DNA of 64,000 nt from Nereocystis luetkeana (lineage: Eukaryota; Sar; Phaeophyceae; Laminariales; Laminariaceae): assembly GCA_031213475.1 (NCBI GenBank), contig JARUPZ010000021.1, positions 4,564,438 through 4,628,437 of the forward strand, in the 5' to 3' direction. The notes below the pieces were generated by a model. It was not told the origin of the DNA, searched no databases, and was given only the letters and a program-made list of their open reading frames with translations. Shown one piece after another: positions 56,544 to 64,000 of this stretch (positions are counted from its first letter, which is position 1; each line of letters begins with the position of its first letter). Made by a program: the position numbers and the translations under genes.

Positions 56544-56640
56544 GACCCTTCTAGTTTCGCAGTCCCGTTTCGGGGACGAAACCACTCAATTTTCAAGTAG
56601 TTTGTCCCCACAACGGGACTGTAGGTCCTAAAAGCGTCAA
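56544..56640. mobile_element. Element B, divergent copy
   Basis: CTGACCCTTCTAGTTTCGCA to GGTCCTAAAAGCGTCAAG. Confidence 0.8.
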
Positions 56641-57066
56641 GAAATATCCAAATCTGAGTCAAATTCCAAGCCTCTTGTGCCCAAAACGGAAGCAGTCTCA
56701 AAATCAAGGGGTTTTACGAGTAACACAAAACCCTGCCCGACGAGGGGGAAAAAAGGCGTCGAAAATAAACAAATGTCACCAGGTAGGTGTATTCTATAAA
56801 AATATATTTGAAAAAAAAAAACAGCTTTGAAATAAATCTCAAGGTTTTCGTCTCCGAAACTCGTATTTGCAAGCCTGTGTGTCGTACTCCGATCGCGGGT
56901 ACCACGGGTGGTTCCATGTCCTCGTGCAGGGTTATGCGTCCCGTATAGGACGAATCCAGGGAGTATGTGAGTCTACAATCGGAAAATAGTGAAAACAAAA
57001 CATTTCGTTTTTTTTTGTTGCATTGCCACGAGTACGCAGGGAAAATATGTCAGTTGTGCTGCAGCA

Positions 57067-57225
57067 CCCGACGAAGCAACCCGGACTGCTCGGTGGGTGG
57101 GTGTGTTTGTACGGACTGCAGCGTGCCGTAAAAGAGCTTTGAGTGATCACGCCGGAGTGCAGCAACCCGGACTGCTCGGTGGGTGCGTGTTTGTCCGGAC
57201 TGCAACGCACCGCAGAGGGCGTTGA
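57067..57225 (+). repeat. Two tandem units of about 90 bp
   Basis: AGCAACCCGGACTGCTCGGT, GGGTGTGTTTGT, CGGACTGCA occurs at 57076 and again at 57168. Confidence 0.8.
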
Positions 57226-57308
57226 ATCCGCAACGGGGTGTGACCGATTTTTTCATCGCTCGAATTTTCCAAGAACGGAAAAAGGTTGCCAACACCGAAC
57301 AGCATGAG

Positions 57309-57403
57309 CCCCTTGAGTACCGCAGTCCCGATTGGGGGACAAACCACTCTAATTCCGAGTGCTTTGTCCCCCAAACGGGACTGTCCAGTAATCAAACGGG
57401 TTA
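57309..57403. mobile_element. Element B, divergent copy
   Basis: CCCCTTGAGTACCGCAGTCC to GACTGTCCAGTAATCAAACG. Confidence 0.8.
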
Positions 57404-57663
57404 TGTCGGAAATATTTGGTCGAGGGCCATCGGCAAATACAAATGTTCGGCCTTATAGTACCCTTGCCGTTGTCGACAAAACGAGCGCCGAAAAGCGATC
57501 GCACCCCATTCGCGGACTCAGCGCCCTTCATAGGTACCCGGGCAAAAACTGTCGAAAGCAAGCAAACATTATTAATACCAGGTACCACAAGGGCAGACTT
57601 GGAAAAACAAAAAAAAACATCCCACGTTTTCTTCTACTGTAGTCCCAGACAAGGGGGGGGGGG

Positions 57664-58047
57664 TGTACTCGATAGGAGAGATGTACTCGATCTCATGCAT
57701 GGCCGTAGTCGTATGACCATAGACCCTCGCATCCCTACAATGCCGGGACGGAGCATGTCGGGTTTTCACCGACCAGGCAGACATTGCTTGCACCAAGCGC
57801 GAAGCGCCGTGAGGTGGAGGGCGAGTCGCATGAAGGGTGAGCTGCATCCCACTAAGAACCGCTTTTGGGGCGGACTTGCATACGGACGACAGCTTCAATG
57901 AGTTGATTTAATTTCCGGTGTAGGCATTTCCAGAGACAGCAATGGGAGTACTATGTAGCTGCCTCTTGGGGTGCCTTACCTTGAACACTACGTGATACGA
58001 TCATTCCCAATTGTGCGAAGTAAATGTTCTTTATCTCGCACAAAGGA
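57664..58047 (-). mobile_element. Element C, truncated copy with target duplication
   Basis: A 384-bp copy between two occurrences of TCCCAGACAAGGGGGGG (57643 and 58048). It lacks the distal 140 bp present in the 37.4-kb copy, so truncation is at the end opposite the G/C-run. Confidence 0.9.
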
Positions 58048-58099
58048 TCCCAGACAAGGGGGGGGGGGGGGGTTACTTAAAAAACAAAAAATAAAACAA

Positions 58100-58940
58100 A
58101 AAAACACGCAAACACCGTTATATTTTCTATTTCTGACTAAAATCCCAACCCGCTACGTACGTACATGTCCTTTGTTTTCAATTCCGACATGGGGGCGATT
58201 GTAGTTCCGTTCTCTGTTTTTTTTTTTCGTCTGCCCCTCGTTACTATTAATAGTAAAATTATCAAGCACCCGCCTCACGAAGGAACCCGGGCTTCTGTGT
58301 GGGGGGGCGGTGGGTGTCCGAATTACGACGTAAATACCTGTATGTAACGACACGTTCGCAGCATACCACCCAAAAAGCTATTGTCGTACGTACTTGCTGC
58401 CCACTCTTCCAACCAACTCCTTCAGGACCCTCGGCCAGCGGCGCTCAAAACAACGACAACTTTGGCGTTATCATGCGCGCGAGCGCCCGGACATAAGGGC
58501 ACGATCACGTTTCGCCCGTACGTGAAGTACAGCACGACTCCTCGCATAGTAACCCGGGCGCCACATTTCTACCTCCCGACACTCGCATAGTAACTCGGGC
58601 AGTTGCTGTCGCCGAAATCGTCATTTTTTTTCGAGGGCAATTTTCCCCTCTGGAAGTTCCTATTAATAGAGAATTGAGCTTTTTTGGGGGCTCCCAGGCA
58701 TAGCGACCCATGACACTGCTGTATAAGGGGCAGGTGCGGTCTACTACAGGTATTGGGACCCAGGCTTGGCAACCATACGGACACACCAGGGGAAAAAGCG
58801 GCACGAACGGTATTTTGTCAACCTTCTTGCAGAGAGCGCGCAACGAAATGCAAGTACGACAGGCGGTACAAGAGAGCGTGCAAGAAAAAACGAAGTACGA
58901 CAAGCAGTACCACATCTTAATAGTAAGTACTATGGGGGCC
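58100..58940. other. No gene seen
   Basis: Open frames are short and without splice support. Confidence 0.4.
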
Positions 58941-58945
58941 ATACT

Positions 58946-59144
58946 ATTACGGGGGACCATAGTTAATAGGACCAAATATTGTTGGTAATAATTGTTAAAT
59001 ATATAAGTTTTTATGTATACCATAGGTCCTATTAACTATGGTCTCCCGCAAAATAAATAGGACCTACGGTACAGACAAAAACCTACATATTTCGCCATCT
59101 TTTTCAACAATATTCGTTCCTATTTACTATGGTCTCCCGTAAAT
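58946..59144. mobile_element. Element A, one full and one partial copy in tandem
   Basis: A full copy at 58946-59053 is followed directly by a second copy that lacks its left arm and ends CTATGGTCTCCCGTAAAT. Confidence 0.9.
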
Positions 59145-60325
59145 AGTATGGCCACGCTGGCTCGGGTTGGGGCAAGTCTCCTTTTTTTATTGCATTTGCA
59201 GGACGCGTTCTCCGTCAGACCCTGGCAGCACAAGCCGCTCCACGTGGCCGATGTTGTCAGTATCGTGACGGTTTTTTTTAACATTTTCTCCCTCTGAAGT
59301 CCTAGAAAGACACACACTACTGTAGTAGTATACAGACGCCTGATAACCGGGTAGTAAGGGCTCCAGCGCGTGGAGAGCCCCCCTCCCCCCCGCAGGGCCC
59401 CCCGAAGGTGAAATTTTTGGACGTATGTGCGTAAATTTGCTAAAAAAATGCGTCTCCTTCCGTCTCTTGCCCTATACCACATGTATGTCAGACTGGCTTA
59501 GAATGCCACGCAAAGAGCAAAAAAAAACAAGCACAGGCAGATAAGATGCTGCTGCACGATACTGCACCCTCGAGCTGGCAACGTCGGACTCCCGTACGTT
59601 TGCGAGTGCTACCGCAACAGAAATGGGGCAGCAGCGTCTTGCGTGCTAATGTTACATTTACCACAATGTGGAGGGTAACATCCTGGGCAAACGTCGGTAC
59701 CTGCAGGAAGGTTGGGATCCTGGTTAGGCTGCTGGCAACCACCCTCTACGAGGCAAAGACGCCGTTCTGATTCCGACGACAGTATTCTGCCGTGCTGCCG
59801 TGCAGGTGTCCCCGTGCCCTGTGGTGCCCTCCGGAATATTGAGGACCAAGGGTTTTCGCGTATTCACGAGGCATTATTATCACGGGGTTACTCATTCAAG
59901 CGTTTTTCTCGTGAGATCTTCAATTCGAATTATCATTGAAACCACCTCTTCCTCTGTATTGGCGGGCCTTTGAAGCCTTCGTTCATCCTCGGACAGATCG
60001 AACGTCACACGTTTGGACTTGATTCCCTAAAAAAGGAAAGCCACAAAGAAATTCAGCATGAAATTATCGATAGGGCACCAGTTTTTTTCCAAGCCTGAGG
60101 CGACAACAACCCCATTTTTTTCCCCCGACTCCAGTCGAATGACACCTCGCACACGTTTTGGGGGCCTGCTGCCAACGAAGGGGCCAGAGGGGCGAAAAAG
60201 CATTTGCGGCAAGCCCCGTGTCTACTTCCTTTTGTGGTGCGCAGAGCCGATTTCTCAGCAAAAAATGGAACACCTGCGAAACATTTCACCACCTATTTAT
60301 AACCCTGCTTTGATAAGTCCGTACT
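59145..60325. other. No gene seen
   Basis: Open frames of 60-120 codons on both strands. None has convincing composition or splice sites. Confidence 0.4.
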
Positions 60326-60432
60326 ATTACGGGGGACCATAGTTAATAGGACCAAATATTGCTAGTAAACATGGTCAAATATATAGGTTTTCATGTATAC
60401 CATAGGTCCTACTAACTATGGTCCCCCGTATT
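60326..60432. mobile_element. Element A, copy 14
   Basis: ATTACGGGGGACCATAGTTA to ACTATGGTCCCCCGTATTAC. Confidence 0.9.
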
Positions 60433-60516
60433 ACTCAATAGTACGACATTAAGTTTTTTTTCGTCACTACGAGTATGGCCCCGAGTCCCAAGGCGGGTAA
60501 TATATATAAAAAAAAC

Positions 60517-60655
60517 AGGGCTCTTCACTTTACGGGTCACGACCCGACCCTTGGGTCTGGTCAGGAGGTCTTCCAGAACTCACGGGTCGGGTCGGGTCGG
60601 GTGACCTCATCCGACCCGACCCGCGAGTTTTGACTCAACCCGTGGACAGCCCCAG
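60517..60655. repeat. Element E copy
   Basis: TTACGGGTCACGACCCGACC ... GGTCGGGTCGGGTGACC ... GACCCGCGAGTTTTGACTCA. Confidence 0.7.
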
Positions 60656-60659
60656 TGTT

Positions 60660-61970
60660 CTTCACCAGCTTTCCACTTATTCGACGAAATTGATTGCTGC
60701 AATACGTAGTACCAGGTATTAGTATTAGTAGTATTAATTTAATAAAGTGACTGTGGTCCGACCCCGACTTTGGTCGGCGTGGTATCAGAGGGTGCTCTGG
60801 TCGGCCTTGCCGGCGGCAAATCATATGCCAAAAGTGCCCCTTCGGCGGGCTCAGGTCCCACAGCATGAGGTCGGGGTGGGATCGGGGTGCCAGGGGGAAG
60901 CAGGGTGCTATTGTGTGCGTATTTGACCGCGAATCATCCCGAGACAACATACAGCAGTCGGTGGCTCAGTTTGCGAAAACGCTGGGTGATGGTCCGGTCA
61001 TACAATGGTTTGACCAATGAATTGGCTACCTCCGAACAAGTGCCTACCGGGTAACAGTAAGTGGTGCCTGGTACCTGATAAGCTACTGGTCTACGTACTT
61101 GTCCCGTGTCCCGGACGTCACAAATCTGACCAATTCGGTCGCCCACGATTGACAGCTGACGTACTTGTACGAGTACGCACTGGTAACTTATACCACGACA
61201 CACGACTGAAGGCTAAATATCATACGCGAGGTATCATATCGGATGCCAGAGGGTACCCGGAGCAAACAGGTATATACCTGGTGCGCGAGTATACCTGGCA
61301 CTAGTGGGAGGTTTGCCGTCATTCTTTGAGCAGCGGGCGGAAGAAGATTTACGAGATTTCCCAGACAACAAAAAAAGGGGCCGCACAGCGCACACACTGG
61401 TTGGGGCGGTGGGGGTTTATGTGTGCGCCGAAGGGGGGGGAAGGGTGTGCAGGCCTGGAGGCAAGGAGCAACAACAGGAGTACCCGCAGTAGCTAAAAAG
61501 GATGAAAGTCCTGAGTACAGCACGAAACTGGCGTTGTCTTGTGTCTATTATTGATATTAATAGGATCACTTGGAAACAACCTCCAAGAATTCGTTCGTAT
61601 CCAATACGTAAGGGTATGATATGTCCAGTGTGAGTAATAAAAGCATCTTATTGTAGCCATGTACAAATACAGCAGTACGAGGTTTCTGCATTCATGACCG
61701 TTATACAAAATACCGGTAAGTACCAGAGGTCAAAATGAAATCGTACTGCTGTAGTACACAGCAGCAGTACGACCATCACCGCGTGCGCGAGGCAGCAGCA
61801 ACAACAGCAGCGGCTTGTTTATCAGGTATATCATACGAGTACCAGTACGACATATGTCGCCTGCCAGATACCGGCTCATAAGAATACCGCCGTACCTGCT
61901 GCGTATATACCAGTACTGTATTAATACCCTGGCGTATACTCAAAGCAACAGCTAACAGTATGGTAGTATA
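60660..61970. other. No gene seen
   Basis: Two near copies of the CCAGGTA family word (60709, 61063). TACCTGGTG or TACCTGGCA variants at 61266-61297. No exon recognised. Confidence 0.4.
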
Positions 61971-61971
61971 C

Positions 61972-62070
61972 TATTAGTAGTGCAACGCGGCGGAAAGTCG
62001 CCCCTTTTGCCCCTCTCCACCCGCCGAAAACCCGCACGGAGCCCCTGGTGCTGCTTGCTTTGGCACAAAC
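61972..62070 (-). CDS. Possible downstream exon of the 62.7-kb gene
   Basis: Acceptor GACCCAG|GTTTG. Reads VCAKASSTRGSVRVFGGWRG, then AKGATFRRVALLI, up to a possible donor ATA|GTATAC. Protein-like but unconfirmed. Confidence 0.35.
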
Positions 62071-62339
62071 CTGGGTCACGACCGAAGAACTGTCGTAAAA
62101 ACGGTGCATTTCGCATTATCCGTGAATAAACATAGATGTCTTTTAGTCGTATAACAATACCAGTGGTGTGTACCCGCACGATCAAATGCCACCATGCAGC
62201 AGCAGTTATTAAACACAAGCCGTACCCGTAGCGGTAAGATAAGTACAAGAGCACACATGGCAAAGAGAGGTAGAGTGGAAGTTGGGCCCTCCTCGCCCCC
62301 TCTCCCCCCGCCGCCCCCCCCGCCCCCCTCCATGTCCCA

Positions 62340-62437
62340 ATTTCCACATCTTCGATTCGGACTTGGGACGACACGTTAACATGGACTTCGGTCACTTCTC
62401 CCAAGTCAAGCCAGGCATAACCCCCCCCCCCGCGCGC
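62340..62437 (-). CDS. Possible second exon of the 62.7-kb gene
   Basis: After GGTACAG|GCGCGC and a G-run the frame reads YAWLDLGEVTEVHVNVSSQV, then RIEDVEIGTW. It looks like a folded domain. The phase after exon 1 would only match if the G-run (about 13 G) were one or two bases different in length. Confidence 0.4.
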
Positions 62438-62680
62438 CTGTACCGCAGCAGCCACTCTACGCGCACTCTCATAATACAAAATCTGTATGTACCAAAAGGG
62501 GCACTCGAGTACACAACGCCAACATCAACACCAACAACAGCAGCGTAAGAAGCAGCAGGAGCAGCAGCAGCGCAGCGACAACACCAGCAGCAACAAGTAA
62601 AAGAGAGCGAGAGTCTCACCAATAAAAGCAACACACATTATTGTATGCTCACAGAAACTGCTCGCTCCTCGCGCTCTCAC

Positions 62681-63663
62681 CTTGGATTCAAGCCACCGTC
62701 CCCAGCCCAAATGTCATCGTACACATATGCAGAGGCCAGGCTGCTGAGCGCAGGCATCCCGTGCCAATACTCCGAGACCCTCGCGGCCCCGTAGATGTCT
62801 TCAGGAAGCGAGACCTGTTCTTTGGGAGCAGCCCGTGGTGCAGCAGCAGCAGCAGCAATAGTGCCGGCGCCGGCGCCAACGCTGGCTGCTGCTGCTGCTG
62901 CAAACCCCGAAGAAGCCGCGGGGAGTGCACCACTACCGCTGATGCCATTGCCACCTTCCCGCTTGTCTGTCCTCGCTCTCGGCAGCCCCGCCGCCGCCGC
63001 TGCTGCCGCCGTCGCCGCCGCCACCGCCTCGTCGGAGCCAACCCCGATCGTTTCGTATCTCGAGGCTCCTACCCATGCACTCTGGTACCCGTCTGAAGCT
63101 AGCCCACTGCTGTTGTCGTTATCCTCGTCGTCGTTGTTGCTATCATAGAGGTTGTGATGCTGAGACGACGTGGCGGTGTCGCCACTGCCCCTGCGCTGCT
63201 TCGCTTTCGCCGAGTAGGAGGGGGACCCGGCGTCGCCGACGCAGCTGCCGCTGCCGCTTCTGGATCCACGGGGCCCACTGGTTCCGAGACCCCCGTCTGC
63301 TACAGAAGCGACGGCGGCGACGTTGGCCGAGGATGAGGAGGAAGCGGTCGCAGCTGCTCCGTGGGGGTGCGATTCTTGATGCTGCAAATTTTGAGAAACC
63401 AGGAGGTCTCTGTTTGCAAGGCCGCCCGAGGGAGTTAGGGGGACCGGGATGCTCGGCCAGCTCCCGGCGAACCCGTAGTCCGAGCTCGAACCTCTGAGGT
63501 CGTGTGACGAGGACGAGGACGCGAGAGTCGGCTCGTCGTGAGGCTCCTCAGATCCGTCCTGCAGGGGCGAGGGTTCTCTCTCCGGAACAGCTGTGCCCGC
63601 GTTCGGGTCAAGAGGCCTGTGTGCGCCGCTCTCGCCCGGCGGAGATTGTTCAGGGATCGCCAT
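62681..63663 (-). CDS. Ser/Ala-rich protein, first exon
   Basis: Starts MAIPEQSPPGESGAHRPLDP at 63663, the first Met after a weaker upstream frame. It contains Ser and Ala runs and an acidic patch (NNDDEDNDNSS). It ends with a more ordered segment, LPEDIYGAARVSEYWHGMPA, LSSLASAYVYDDIWAGDGG, LNP, at a canonical donor AG|GTGAGA (phase 2). 327 codons. No family recognised. The protein must continue in further exons below 62681. Confidence 0.7.
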
Positions 63664-64000
63664 TTTGATGATCGCGTTCGATATTGGGCGGCGGCCGGTC
63701 CAACCGCTCGCACTGCACCGTGATATACTTCTTATGCCAATGTAGCTTTCGCTTCCCGTGGGCCAGGTGGCCACCGGGGCGTGGCAAGCCTTTCGGGAAG
63801 GGTGCAAAACGTGGCCAATGTGTTTTTCTTGTATGGAATTGGGTGGCTTTTTTATTGGGGGATGGAGTGCAATTTAATCCCGAGCAAAATGGCGGTTTAG
63901 TTTTACGGGTTTTCGATACATTCTTGAATCTAGCGTATAGCTTCAGGGCTGGGGGCAATAGGCTTCACAACAGCGGCAGCAGCAGCAATAGCAGTAGCAT
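63664..64000. other. Upstream of the 62.7-kb gene
   Basis: Likely promoter or 5' UTR of the minus-strand gene. No named motif. A short CAG-type run lies at the window end. Confidence 0.3.

Noticed and set aside
24363..57403. Element B palindromes as transcription terminators
   Set aside because: They are dispersed, nearly identical and not placed after genes. A transposon origin fits better.

Overview
The window looks like a piece of nuclear genome from a multicellular or large-genome alga, most likely a photosynthetic stramenopile such as a brown alga. This is inference from style, not from a marker gene. Exons are GC-rich and short with canonical GT-AG borders (one GC-AG). Introns are 0.5 to 3.6 kb and full of repeats. 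Proteins carry long Ala, Gly, Ser and Gln runs. There is no operon structure, no rRNA and no convincing tRNA. A 100-base run of N (41764-41863) marks a scaffold gap.

Genes, left to right. (1) Minus strand 3582-1009: one uninterrupted reading frame for a Gln-rich protein with a CCCH zinc finger. (2) Minus strand 20160-8195: a seven-exon gene, assembled here by matching splice phases, for a DUSP-domain protein with a Cys-flanked membrane segment and an acidic tail. A further coding exon at 23068-22957 may be its upstream part. (3) Minus strand 26953-24516: the wreck of a tyrosine-recombinase transposon. (4) Plus strand 29107-40587: a seven-exon gene for a secreted or membrane-anchored SGNH/PC-esterase-like hydrolase of about 409 residues. 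Six of its seven exon joins follow simple GT-AG rules in phase. (5) Minus strand 51944-49782: a low-complexity protein with three FF-motif repeats. (6) Minus strand 55512-55377: an isolated but convincing internal exon. (7) Minus strand 63663-62681 and probably down to about 61972: a Ser/Ala-rich protein whose first exon is clear.

Everything else is repeat-dominated. Six dispersed families were delimited by comparing copies inside the window: A, about 106-bp near-perfect palindromes with TA flanks (MITE-like, about 18 copies); B, about 95-bp palindromes (10 copies); C, up to 540-bp elements with a poly-C tail, variable truncation at the other end and 13- to 20-bp target duplications (SINE/LINE-like); D, a shorter relative of C of about 220 bp; E, GGGTC/GACCC pentamer elements of 150-240 bp; F, a roughly 315-bp retroposon with an A-rich tail. 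Families C and D crowd the introns of the SGNH gene, and their C-runs lie just upstream of most of its acceptors.

The most unusual signal is a 9-mer, TACCAGGTA or its complement. It occurs about 30 times, and in several paralogous repeat pairs it is present in one copy and absent in the other. In the cleanest pair this is exactly a CCTGG core plus a duplicated TA gained at a TA site.
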